DNA of 38,027 nucleotides, from contig JAUNSP010000005.1 in assembly GCA_030539155.1 (NCBI GenBank), positions 1 through 38,027 on the forward strand. Direction: 5' to 3'. The stretch's first letter is position 1; every line of letters starts with the position of its first letter. Positions 18,622-26,167 of the stretch are shown here, piece after piece. The DNA comes from Clostridia bacterium (GTDB lineage Bacteria; Bacillota; Clostridia; TANB77; CAG-508). Both the position numbers and the translations under genes were made by a program. The notes beneath the pieces were generated by a model, which was not told the origin of the DNA, searched no databases, and saw only the letters and a list, made by a program, of their open reading frames with translations.

Positions 18622-18771
18622 AAGAACAAAAGTGGCATGATTAATACACTCAAACATTGCTGCGTCTTTGTTCATGCGCCAAAAATTTTTTTTAATTTTT
18701 GTGTGCATTAGTTTGGGGCGTAGCCCTTTTTATATAATAAGTGATTGCAAAAACTTTCTATTATATAAAAA
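18622..18771 (+). repeat. Family-1 post-stop repeat, copy C (full length)
   Basis: Starts 8 nt after the rpmB stop with AAAGAACAAAAGTGGCATGA. Then ATTAATACACTCAAACATT; a hairpin built on ATGCGCCAAAAATTT (from 18674) and TTTTTGTGTGCAT; the terminator GGGC-GTA-GCCC-TTTTT (18716-18731); and a terminal inverted repeat CTTTTTATATAATA / TATTATATAAAAA. The right partner of the first stem (CATGCCAC in copy D) has decayed here to GCTGCG. Confidence 0.75.
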
Positions 18772-18846
18772 ACAAATATGCAGACAAATATTTAATAATC
18801 TTTATTGAATATTTGTCTGCATATTTGTTTGTGTGCCAAAATTTTT
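18726..18846 (-). repeat. Family-1-like element behind spoVM, copy F, sharing its end with copy C
   Basis: Read from the spoVM stop: AAACAAATATGCAGACAAAT starts the left arm of a long stem, then comes its complement, then TTTTTTATATAATAG leading into the same terminal hairpin used by copy C. It has the family layout (A-rich anchor, stem, TATATAATAG end) but a different stem sequence. C and F are therefore tail-to-tail and overlap over 18726-18771. Confidence 0.55.
18770..18830. terminator. Strong hairpin between rpmB and spoVM
   Basis: 23-bp perfect inverted repeat (18770-18792 with 18808-18830), loop 15 nt, arms containing GCAGACAAATATT and AATATTTGTCTGC. On the minus strand it runs into TTTTTTATA, making a good terminator for spoVM. 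For rpmB the GGGC/GCCC hairpin at 18716-18731 comes first. Confidence 0.75.
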
Positions 18847-18930
18847 TTAACCTTTATCATTATGTATCCCAAATATCATTTTCACAATTCCCCTTAAACA
18901 TTTGGGTACTTTTTTTACTACTATCTTCAT
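18847..18930 (-). CDS. spoVM: SpoVM, amphipathic peptide that anchors the spore coat base
   Basis: 27 codons: MKIVVKKVPKCLRGIVKMIF then GIHNDKG. Position by position it matches B. subtilis SpoVM (26 aa): Lys7, Pro9, Lys10, Leu12, Gly14, Ile15, Val16, a basic residue at 17 and Gly21 are shared, and Pro9 is the residue known to matter for curvature sensing. The known role is to bind the convex forespore membrane and recruit SpoIVA, whose gene is also in this window. AAGGAG lies 8 nt before the ATG. It follows the 49-aa membrane-protein gene by 26 nt and sits next to rpmB, as in Bacillus. It is short enough that length-based gene callers would miss it. Confidence 0.88.
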   Translation of the reverse strand: MKIVVKKVPKCLRGIVKMIFGIHNDKG

Positions 18931-18956
18931 TTACTCCACTCCTTTTTTTATTATAT

Positions 18957-19106
18957 TTAGCATATTAACCACATTAACCCCACTATTAAAATAATTGCCC
19001 CTATACAAAATAACCAACCTACTAAAGGCAGTAATAATACTAATAATATTCCTAATCCAAACCCTATTAAACATACCCCTATGGTTTTTCTTAGAGCACA
19101 CAACAT
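18957..19106 (-). CDS. 49-aa membrane protein upstream of spoVM
   Basis: MLCALRKTIGVCLIGFGLGI continues into LLVLLLPLVGWLF and ends GLMWLIC: a short cationic head, then two hydrophobic segments (about 8-28 and 30-48). A stop codon lies three codons upstream of the ATG, so the start is fixed; GAGGGGTGG lies about 9-12 nt before it. It is in the same direction as spoVM, 26 nt apart, and probably cotranscribed. I know no named function. A role in the outer forespore membrane is a guess from its neighbour only. An overlapping 62-codon frame on the same strand has no such pattern. Confidence 0.65.
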   Translation of the reverse strand: MLCALRKTIGVCLIGFGLGILLVLLLPLVGWLFCIGAIILIVGLMWLIC

Positions 19107-19178
19107 AATACATTACCACCCCTCTTTAATATATTATATTATTTTATATTTTTTTTGTTACTATTTTCATTATTTTTA

Positions 19179-19207
19179 TTGACTTTTTACCCATAAAGAT
19201 ATATATT
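19179..19207 (+). promoter_or_regulatory. Sigma-A promoter for the bactofilin-like gene
   Basis: TTGACT (19179-19184), 17-nt spacer, TATATT (19202-19207), 34 nt upstream of the ATG. Confidence 0.65.
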
Positions 19208-19241
19208 TAATTTATATTATTAAATTAAAGGGGGATTTTTT

Positions 19242-20396
19242 ATGTCTATAAAAAATTTAAAGATTGTAAGTATTATCTTTATTTTTGTTTTACTATTTAA
19301 CTTTTCATTTACTTTTGCCACTAATGACGATAACGAAACATTAATTAAAGATGATATCTCTACAGGATCTGAAGAAACACCTGTTAATGGTGAACAAGCA
19401 ACACAAGAGGAAAACAAAACTGAGGACGATAAATGGATTTATGAAGATTATTACATGTCAGGAGATAATATAACGGTAGATAAAATCATCGATGGAAATG
19501 CCTTTATTTCAGGAAGTACAGTTACTATTTCCGGAGAAATAGGTGGAGATTTATTTGTAGTAGCTGAAAAAGTTATTATCGAAAGTGGATATATTTATAG
19601 TAATTTATTTGTTGTAACTCAAGAATTGATTATAAATGGTATTGTATATGACCTATACGGATGTGCAAGTAATATTACTCTATCTGATGAAGGTCTTATT
19701 GCAAGAGATTTCCGTGCATTTGCAAATAATGTTACTATTAACGGTCAAATAAATAGGAATGCATATATTTCAGTTAATGAATCGCTTTCAATAAGTGATA
19801 CCTGCTCAATATCAGGAAATTTAAAATACAGTGTACCAAGTGAAATTAATGTTCCAGAAGGCGTGGTAAATGGTGAAATTTCATCCAAAATAACTACACC
19901 TCGTTCAAAAACTCCTACTGTATCATCATTATTCGAGTCAATTTTAGGATTACTATTCTATACTATAGTAGTAGCTTTCTTTACTCTCAAATTTGCACCA
20001 AAATTCGTTGATAATTTAGTAGAAAGATTTAAGGCTCCACAAACATATATCTACGGATTACTTACTTTGATACTTGCACCTATAGTAATTGTTTTACTAT
20101 TAGTAACATTTATTGGAATAAAATTATCACTACTATTAACATTATTATATTTACTACTAATTACATTATCAACAGCAATTGTAAATATTACGGTTGGAAA
20201 ACTAATTTCTAATAAACTTAGTGAAAAAAGTGGAAAAGTATTTACTCCTATGAATTGTATTATTCTTACAACAATTGCACTTTGGATTTTAGATAAAATA
20301 CCATATATTAACGTATTTACTTCACTATTAATCTTTATCGCTGGATTTAGTTTATTAATTCCATCTTTCAAATCAAAAAAACAGAAAGATAGCTAA
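19242..20396 (+). CDS. Exported bactofilin-like beta-repeat protein with C-terminal membrane domain
   Basis: 384 aa. Signal peptide about 1-27 (VSIIFIFVLLFNFSFTFA). An acidic Thr/Glu-rich linker follows, then at about 75-215 a repetitive valine/isoleucine pattern (GDNITVDKIIDGNAFISGSTVTISGEIGGDLFVVAEKVII in sections) resembling the right-handed beta-helix of polymer-forming bactofilin domains. Four hydrophobic segments occupy about 225-378, and the tail is basic. The arrangement suggests an extracytoplasmic beta-helix tethered by a membrane domain. Function unknown, possibly envelope architecture. AAAGGGGG precedes the ATG. Single gene with its own promoter and terminator. Confidence 0.75.
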   Translation: MSIKNLKIVSIIFIFVLLFNFSFTFATNDDNETLIKDDISTGSEETPVNGEQATQEENKTEDDKWIYEDYYMSGDNITVDKIIDGNAFISGSTVTISGEIGGDLFVVAEKVIIESGYIYSNLFVVTQELIINGIVYDLYGCASNITLSDEGLIARDFRAFANNVTINGQINRNAYISVNESLSISDTCSISGNLKYSVPSEINVPEGVVNGEISSKITTPRSKTPTVSSLFESILGLLFYTIVVAFFTLKFAPKFVDNLVERFKAPQTYIYGLLTLILAPIVIVLLLVTFIGIKLSLLLTLLYLLLITLSTAIVNITVGKLISNKLSEKSGKVFTPMNCIILTTIALWILDKIPYINVFTSLLIFIAGFSLLIPSFKSKKQKDS

Positions 20397-20420
20397 TTAA
20401 TAAAAATAAGAAAGTAAACA

Positions 20421-20454
20421 AAGAACTGGGAAAAGTTACTTTTTCTCAGTTCTT
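20421..20454 (+). terminator. Terminator after the bactofilin-like gene
   Basis: AAGAACTGGGAAAA, 6-nt loop, TTTTCTCAGTTCTT (one wobble), then TTTATATAG. It starts 24 nt after the stop and merges into the right end of repeat copy E. Confidence 0.8.
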
Positions 20455-20590
20455 TTTATATAGTAGGAAATTTTACAATTACCTATTATATAAAAAAGTC
20501 TACGTCCTAAACTAATATACACAAAAAATACGCGGACAGTTATATAAGTACAAATCAATGTATTTATATAATTGTCCGCTTGTTCTTTAT
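20453..20590 (-). repeat. Family-1 post-stop repeat, copy E (diverged, covarying stem)
   Basis: Minus orientation, 3 nt after the stop of the 278-aa gene: AAAGAACAAGCGGACAATTA opens the first stem. Its two arms (20532-20550 and 20561-20579) pair over 19 positions with two wobbles. Then TTTTTTGTGTATATTAGTTT and AGGACGTAGACTTTTTT align with copy C (TTTTTGTGTGCATTAGTTTG, GGGCGTAGCCCTTTTT), followed by the terminal inverted repeat TATATAATAGG / CCTACTATATA. The stem sequence differs from copy D but the pairing is kept. Confidence 0.7.
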
Positions 20591-20593
20591 TTA

Positions 20594-21430
20594 TTAAAAT
20601 TCTCCTCTTCCCTCTGGAAGTGCTGGTAATTCTAACACTACTCTTATTTGGAATACGTATTTTATAGCTCTTACTAATTTACTACTTTTAAATTTAGACC
20701 AAATAGATTGCTTTACACTTACTCTGGTTTCTTCGAAATATTCTTCCATTTCTTGTTCTTCAATAGCTTCAAATTCCTCAACCTCTTGTATTTCTTCCTC
20801 TGGTTTAGGTATAAGTTTTAGTGCTTCAGCAACTTCTATACCTATATAACTTAAGGCTTTAGACCTATCCTCTATTCTCTCCATATCTATTTCAATATGA
20901 AGATTTACCTCTAAATTATTTATTTTTGAATTAATTAGTTTTACCGCTTCTTGATAATTTTGAGAATCCTTTGTTTTTAGTCTTCCTATTTGACCTAAAG
21001 TATCTATTATATCACCTTGAAAATCATTAGAAATTTCTTTTATTCTATCCTTCCAACCTGATTCTTTATTCTCAACTGCTCCAAGTGTATTTTTTAATAC
21101 ACCTGCCAAAGAGATGTTTTTTTCCCTTTGTCTTATTAATTCTTCTATTTGTTTTGTATTCTCCTCAAACTGATTTGTAGCATATTCTACTAATTCATAA
21201 GCTGCCTTATATACACTAACTGGAAAATTCTTTTTCTTCGGATATTCAATCAAATATGTTTTTACAGATTCAATTAAATCTTTAAAATAAGAATCCTCTT
21301 CTAATTCTATAATTTGTTTCTTACTATTTGGATTTATTATCCTATGAATTTTATCTATGTTTGATAAAATTTTTTCTTCTGTGATTACCATTCTCACGTT
21401 TACTATGCCGGATCTACCCCATCTTGACAT
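20594..21430 (-). CDS. Unknown 278-aa helical protein with LPALPEGRGEF tail
   Basis: No family recognised. 278 aa, no signal peptide. Mostly helical and charged (RMVITEEKILSNIDKIHRII, KQIEELIRQREKNISLAG). A strongly acidic stretch at about 212-236 (EEEIQEVEEFEAIEEQEMEE) is followed by a basic amphipathic segment (KFKSSKLVRAIKYVFQIRVV) and the sharply different tail LELPALPEGRGEF. The basic segment could contact membrane or nucleic acid. GGGGGG lies 6 nt before the ATG. Own promoter (21500-21528); repeat copy E follows the stop. Confidence 0.7.
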   Translation of the reverse strand: MSRWGRSGIVNVRMVITEEKILSNIDKIHRIINPNSKKQIIELEEDSYFKDLIESVKTYLIEYPKKKNFPVSVYKAAYELVEYATNQFEENTKQIEELIRQREKNISLAGVLKNTLGAVENKESGWKDRIKEISNDFQGDIIDTLGQIGRLKTKDSQNYQEAVKLINSKINNLEVNLHIEIDMERIEDRSKALSYIGIEVAEALKLIPKPEEEIQEVEEFEAIEEQEMEEYFEETRVSVKQSIWSKFKSSKLVRAIKYVFQIRVVLELPALPEGRGEF

Positions 21431-21499
21431 TGTAAACCCCCCTTTTCCTATTATTTTATATCTTACATATTTTATCTATAAATACTAATCTACATTATA

Positions 21500-21528
21500 A
21501 TTTTATTACATAAAAATCGAGTTGTCAA
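21500..21528 (-). promoter_or_regulatory. Near-consensus promoter for the 278-aa gene
   Basis: Minus strand TTGACA (21528-21523), 17-nt spacer, TAAAAT (21505-21500), about 70 nt upstream of the start. Confidence 0.75.
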
Positions 21529-21559
21529 TAGAAAAAACAAAAAAATTTATTTTTTACTA

Positions 21560-23419
21560 TTATTTTTTTATTTCTGCAAATCTTTTTATCTTCATAGTTG
21601 TAGTTTTCTCAAATTCACCTTTTTTTATTTCCAGTTTTTTTATTGCTTTATATGATGTTAATGTCCTATTTACTGCCTTTATCTGGTTCCAGATTATATC
21701 ATAGATTTCATCATCTGTCTTGTTTTTTCCATGAATTACTGCAATTTCATCATAATTTGGAATTACCCTAACAGTTAAAATAAGTTCTCTGTCGTCTTTT
21801 TTATTTTCATTTTCCTTTCCATATACCATACACTCTTTTATCTCTGGTATATCTCCCAATAGTAATTCTATCTCCTCTGGATAAATATTCTTTCCATTCT
21901 GTGTTACTATCACATTTTTACATCTTCCTGTAATGTATAAAAATCCATTTTTGTCTAAATACCCTACGTCCCCTGAATGAAACCATCTTTCACCATCAAT
22001 TAGTTCAATTGCCTCATTTGTCGCCTTTTCATCTTGATAATATCCCAACATTAAAGTTTTACTTTTTATGAGTATCTCACCCTCGCCCTTATCATTTGGA
22101 CTATCTATTTTTAATTCTGAACAATTTACTGCTCTCCCTGCTGAACCTACCTTTGTTTCAAAATCAGGTGTAAGCGCACAGATTGGCGCTGTTTCTGTTA
22201 GACCATATCCTTGAATAAATAATATTCCTATATCCTCAATCCATTTTCCAACCTTCGCATCTATCGGAGCTGCTGCCGAAACTATTAACCTTAAATTCCC
22301 CCCCAAACTCTCATATATTTCATTAAATATTTTTCTTTTTATATCTACATTAACCGTTTTAAGCGCATTTGTTACATGTATCATTGAATTTACCATTGTG
22401 TCCTTCTTTGTTTTTACAATATTAGCATTTATTTTTTTATATAAATTTTCAATTAAAAGTGGTACCCCTAACATTATTGTTGGTTTTATCTCTTTTAAAT
22501 TTTGAACAATATATTTTAAACCTTGACAAATACCTATTGATGCACCCACGGAAAAAGGTACTAAAAAGCCAATTGTTGATTCATAAGTATGATGAAGTGG
22601 AAGTACTGAAAAAAGTCTATCCTTTTCAGTAACTATTACATATGCTCTAACAGCATTTATATTTTCAGCCAAATTTCTACTGCTAAGCATTACACCTTTA
22701 GCATTTGACGTCGTTCCGGAAGTAAATAATAGTACTTTAAAGTCATCAGGTTGAACAATTACCTTTTCAAAATAATCATCACCCTTCTCAATCATTTTAT
22801 TTCCCATATTTATTAAATGGTTTAATCCAACTTTTCGATCCTCTATTTCCTTATCTGAATTCATTTCTATAAAGAAATTCACACCTGGTAAATTATCCTC
22901 TACTTTTTTTATAACATCCTTTTTCTTTGTACTATAAATAACTGCTTGAACTCCTGCTCTTCTTAATACATTTTCAATCTCATTTGCTGGTAATTCTTTA
23001 TCTATTGGGACTACTATCCCCGAGCCACAAAGCATTGCCATATAGGAAACGTACCATTGATATGTAGTTTCACCAATAATTGCTACTCTTTCATTTTTTA
23101 AATCCAGCAAACCTGAAAGTGCAGTTCCAAGGGCACTTACATCCTTTTCGAATTGAGAATATGTTATCTCTTTAAACACTCCCTTTGTTTCATATTTTTC
23201 TAAAATGCATACGTTTTCACCATATTTTCTTGTAACCTCTTTAAAAACCTCTTGAATAGTAGTATATGAAGTTGTTTCATAGTTTTTTACTCGCTTTCTT
23301 TCCTTATCTTCTTGATTTTTCTTCATTTCATCAAAATTTATTTTTAATTCACCAATTTCACCTAATCTGAATTTAGGAAATTTAAAATTTGGTATTTTAA
23401 ATTCTTTTAATATTCTCAT
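21560..23419 (-). CDS. AMP-binding acyl-CoA synthetase (long-chain fatty acid type)
   Basis: 619 aa. ATP-dependent activation of a carboxylic acid, probably a fatty acid, to acyl-AMP and acyl-CoA. AMP-binding motifs: P-loop LLFTSGTTSNAKGVMLS, GYGLTETAP, and the hinge and C-terminal motifs WFHSGDVGYLDKNGFLYITGR and NGKNIYPEEIE. The length and layout fit the FadD/long-chain ACSL group. A short Lys/Phe-rich N-terminal extension (about 40 aa, KIPNFKFPKFRLGEIGELK) precedes the domain; it has no membrane segment. The chain-length preference cannot be read from sequence. Preceded by its own promoter, which overlaps the end of the glucosaminidase gene. Confidence 0.9.
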   Translation of the reverse strand: MRILKEFKIPNFKFPKFRLGEIGELKINFDEMKKNQEDKERKRVKNYETTSYTTIQEVFKEVTRKYGENVCILEKYETKGVFKEITYSQFEKDVSALGTALSGLLDLKNERVAIIGETTYQWYVSYMAMLCGSGIVVPIDKELPANEIENVLRRAGVQAVIYSTKKKDVIKKVEDNLPGVNFFIEMNSDKEIEDRKVGLNHLINMGNKMIEKGDDYFEKVIVQPDDFKVLLFTSGTTSNAKGVMLSSRNLAENINAVRAYVIVTEKDRLFSVLPLHHTYESTIGFLVPFSVGASIGICQGLKYIVQNLKEIKPTIMLGVPLLIENLYKKINANIVKTKKDTMVNSMIHVTNALKTVNVDIKRKIFNEIYESLGGNLRLIVSAAAPIDAKVGKWIEDIGILFIQGYGLTETAPICALTPDFETKVGSAGRAVNCSELKIDSPNDKGEGEILIKSKTLMLGYYQDEKATNEAIELIDGERWFHSGDVGYLDKNGFLYITGRCKNVIVTQNGKNIYPEEIELLLGDIPEIKECMVYGKENENKKDDRELILTVRVIPNYDEIAVIHGKNKTDDEIYDIIWNQIKAVNRTLTSYKAIKKLEIKKGEFEKTTTMKIKRFAEIKK

Positions 23420-23474
23420 TTTTACCCTCTTTTCTCAAATTAACACTTTCTATTTTTTAATAAAGTCTTTTAAT

Positions 23475-23503
23475 ATTATACACTTTTATTTAAAAAATTG
23501 CAA
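23475..23503 (-). promoter_or_regulatory. Sigma-A promoter for the acyl-CoA synthetase gene
   Basis: Minus strand TTGCAA (23503-23498), 17-nt spacer, TATAAT (23480-23475), 55 nt upstream of the ATG and directly after the stop of the upstream gene. Confidence 0.7.
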
Positions 23504-23504
23504 G

Positions 23505-24710
23505 TTACAATCTATTATATAGGTATTCCATCCATTTATATACTCCATTACACCATTTTTTATCTGTTGCGTACTTCGTATTTACACCTCTTAATGTAGG
23601 TCCATTGTAGTTACTTCCCGTTGCACTCTGCCCCTCATAGATAGATGTACCCTTTGGATTTAAATAGTATTTTACAAGTACCCTTGCGATTAAATCTATT
23701 CCTTCATTATAATCTTTGAAATCATACGCCGAAGTATACGCACTCGAATCATATGCCCCATATCCAAATAAATTCTTTTTGTCCTTAGATATTTTTGATG
23801 TTCCCCAGGCACTCTCATGAATTCCTATTGCAGCTATAAATATACCATTTACATTATATTGCTGTTCTGCATAATAAAAGTATTGTGCATTACTATTAAA
23901 TATACTATTTTTATCTCCACTATTATCTGCTAATACTTTATTAAACTGCTCTAATGATAATCCACTTTTCTTGTTTAAACTCATATCAAAATTTAAAGTA
24001 GCAAGCAATTCCCCTCTTGATTTATAACCTGATGCTATCTGTTCTATCTTTGCTTGACTTAGGTATGTTAAATTTTCTTTCTCTATCCAACCTACATACT
24101 TACCATATTGTATTTTGTACCATTCATCTTGCATTTCAAGTAATTTTACATCTTTCCCGTTTCCTATTGAAACAATCTTTCCACTATCTTTATTAGGTTC
24201 AAATTTTATAGAAGCATTAATCGGTGTTACATATAGAGTATCTCCAATTTTTACGTTGTATGAACTTGTATAAGCTGCCGTTCCTACTTTTACAATTTTA
24301 TTTACAGAAGATTTTATTACTCTACTATCTAATTGTTCCTCTTTTTGTAATTCATTATTTACATATATTTTTCTCACTGCAATCTCTTGCAGTCCATTTT
24401 GTCCTGCCTGCTCTACCTGCATTACCCCTTTTGGTAAACTATTATCATTTCTATATTTAGTAATATACTCTAAATCAATTTGTTCTTTTATGATTTCTTG
24501 AGTTTCAACTGTATTTGAATTTTTTTCAATAATTTCATCTATTTTAGGCTGTTCATTCAATTTTGTGCCCGTTATATCAAAATAATCATTATTAACCGTT
24601 TGTTTCGAAATAGCATCGGATATTTCTCCACTATTTAATGTAAATATAAAAATAGGTAATAATAATCCTATGAAACTTAATAAAACTATTTTTCTTTTCT
24701 TCCCCTTCAT
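23505..24710 (-). CDS. Secreted wall hydrolase: G5, SH3b and glucosaminidase domains
   Basis: 401 aa. N-terminal signal/anchor (KGKKRKIVLLSFIGLLLPIFIF). A G5-like region at about 78-135 (ITKYRNDNSLPKGVMQVEQAG, then GLQEIAVRKIYVNNE), an SH3b-like region at about 140-215 (VKLLEMQDEWYKIQYGKYVGWIE), then a C-terminal GH73-type N-acetylglucosaminidase domain with the catalytic-region pattern AAIGIHESAWGTSKISKDKKN and NLFGYGAYD. The Glu in HESAWG is the likely acid catalyst. Cleaves the glycan strand of peptidoglycan outside the membrane. Divergent from the carboxypeptidase gene, with promoters about 12 nt apart, so control may be shared. Confidence 0.88.
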   Translation of the reverse strand: MKGKKRKIVLLSFIGLLLPIFIFTLNSGEISDAISKQTVNNDYFDITGTKLNEQPKIDEIIEKNSNTVETQEIIKEQIDLEYITKYRNDNSLPKGVMQVEQAGQNGLQEIAVRKIYVNNELQKEEQLDSRVIKSSVNKIVKVGTAAYTSSYNVKIGDTLYVTPINASIKFEPNKDSGKIVSIGNGKDVKLLEMQDEWYKIQYGKYVGWIEKENLTYLSQAKIEQIASGYKSRGELLATLNFDMSLNKKSGLSLEQFNKVLADNSGDKNSIFNSNAQYFYYAEQQYNVNGIFIAAIGIHESAWGTSKISKDKKNLFGYGAYDSSAYTSAYDFKDYNEGIDLIARVLVKYYLNPKGTSIYEGQSATGSNYNGPTLRGVNTKYATDKKWCNGVYKWMEYLYNRL

Positions 24711-24745
24711 ACTTTTTTCTCCTATTCTCTTCCTAATCTATTTAT

Positions 24746-24774
24746 ATTGTAATATTTTTTTTTAAAAAAGTCAA
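24746..24774 (-). promoter_or_regulatory. Sigma-A promoter for the glucosaminidase gene
   Basis: Minus strand TTGACT (24774-24769), 17-nt spacer, TACAAT (24751-24746). Confidence 0.65.
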
Positions 24775-24786
24775 ATAAAAAAAATA

Positions 24787-24816
24787 ATCATATTCTTAAT
24801 ATTTGTCTCATATGAT
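24787..24816 (+). promoter_or_regulatory. Sigma-E-type promoter for the D,D-carboxypeptidase gene
   Basis: ATCATATT (24787-24794), 14-nt spacer, CATATGAT (24809-24816): 7/8 and 6/8 matches to the Bacillus sigma-E consensus GTCATATT / CATACAAT at the right spacing. There is no sigma-A pair in this spacer on the plus strand. The ribosome site TGGAGGG and the ATG follow within about 25 nt. Confidence 0.65.
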
Positions 24817-24839
24817 TTAATAATTATTGGAGGGATTTT

Positions 24840-26165
24840 ATGAAATTTTTAATAAGGTATTTAAAATTATTTGCTATGATATGCATTCTATCTTTTATTT
24901 GTTCACCCATATGTTTTGCATCAAGTTTAGACAATGTATTTGTTTGGTCCGCTGAAGGGGATAATATTACCAACTCCCCTGATACTATCGATAATCAAAA
25001 TAATAACATTGAAACAAATGCAAGTAGCATCTCTTCTGACGAAAATATAATAAATACGGTTGAAACATCTGGGGATGTTATTGAATCTACAAATTCCTTA
25101 ACTATAGAATCTGGTTCTGGAATTCTAATTGAACAAAATAGTGGCAAAGTTTTATTTGAACATAATTCTCATGAACAACTAAGACCCGCAAGCGTTACAA
25201 AAGTAATGACAATCCTCCTTATTATGGAGGCTATCGATTCTGGAAAAATAACACTTGAAGATTCTGTTCCTTGTTCTGAGAATGCAAGTAATATGGGTGG
25301 TTCTCAGATATGGCTTGATCCTAAAGAAACTCTTACAGTTCATGAAATGTTAAAAGCAATCTGTGTTGTTAGTGCAAATGATTGTACTGTCGCAATGGCA
25401 GAATATCTTGCTGGAAGCGAGGAAGCCTTCGTTGAACAAATGAATTCCCGCGCTTCTGAATTAGGAATGAATGATACGTGTTTTAAAAATTGCCACGGAT
25501 TAGATGAAGATGGACATTTAACTTCAAGTTTTGATATTTCACTAATGTCAAGGGAACTGTTAGTTAATCATCCATCTATCACAAATTACACCACCATTTG
25601 GATGGATTCCCTTCGTGATGGGAAATCAGAATTAGTAAATACTAATAAATTAATTAGAAATTATAATGGGACTACAGGTTTAAAAACAGGTTCTACCTCC
25701 CTTGCATTATATAATTTGTCCGCTTCCGCAACACGAGATAACCTTTCCTTAATAGCCGTTATTATGAAAGCCCCAACAACTAGTATCCGTTTCGCTGATA
25801 GCCAAAAATTATTAAATTATGGTTTTTCAAATTACATTTATAAGAGTTTTGGAAATAAAGGAGACACTGTTAAGAATATTAATGTGTCAAAAGGAATTTC
25901 CACAACAGTAGAAGGGATTTTAGAAAATAGTTCAGGCGTCCTATTAAGAAAAAATGATGAACAAAATGTAGAACAAATTATCAATATTCCTGATATTACT
26001 TCTGCCCCTATTGAAAGTGGAAGTATTTTAGGGAAGATTGAATATAAATTAAACGACGAAATAATAGGATCTGTTAATGTAGTATCAAAAAACTCAGTGA
26101 AAAAAATAGGCTTTTGGACCACAACAACCCACCTTTTGCAAAATCTATTTATACGAAGTAAATAA
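24840..26165 (+). CDS. D-alanyl-D-alanine carboxypeptidase (S11; DacB/DacF type)
   Basis: 441 aa penicillin-binding protein that trims terminal D-Ala from peptidoglycan stems outside the membrane. Signal peptide about 1-28. An Asn/Ser/Thr-rich linker (about 38-88) is unusual in length. Catalytic motifs: SVTK (118-121), SAN (178-180) and KTG (282-284). A C-terminal beta domain and an amphipathic tail (KKIGFWTTTTHLLQNLFIRSK region) match the membrane-tethered PBP5 group. The sigma-E-like promoter suggests a sporulation (cortex) enzyme such as DacB, but homology alone cannot separate DacB from DacF. Repeat copy D follows the stop. Confidence 0.9.
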   Translation: MKFLIRYLKLFAMICILSFICSPICFASSLDNVFVWSAEGDNITNSPDTIDNQNNNIETNASSISSDENIINTVETSGDVIESTNSLTIESGSGILIEQNSGKVLFEHNSHEQLRPASVTKVMTILLIMEAIDSGKITLEDSVPCSENASNMGGSQIWLDPKETLTVHEMLKAICVVSANDCTVAMAEYLAGSEEAFVEQMNSRASELGMNDTCFKNCHGLDEDGHLTSSFDISLMSRELLVNHPSITNYTTIWMDSLRDGKSELVNTNKLIRNYNGTTGLKTGSTSLALYNLSASATRDNLSLIAVIMKAPTTSIRFADSQKLLNYGFSNYIYKSFGNKGDTVKNINVSKGISTTVEGILENSSGVLLRKNDEQNVEQIINIPDITSAPIESGSILGKIEYKLNDEIIGSVNVVSKNSVKKIGFWTTTTHLLQNLFIRSK

Positions 26166-26167
26166 AT

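Noticed and set aside
18931-19119. 62-codon minus-strand frame overlapping the 49-aa gene
   Set aside because: It lacks a coherent domain or membrane pattern, while the overlapping frame gives a clean small membrane protein followed by spoVM with its ribosome site.
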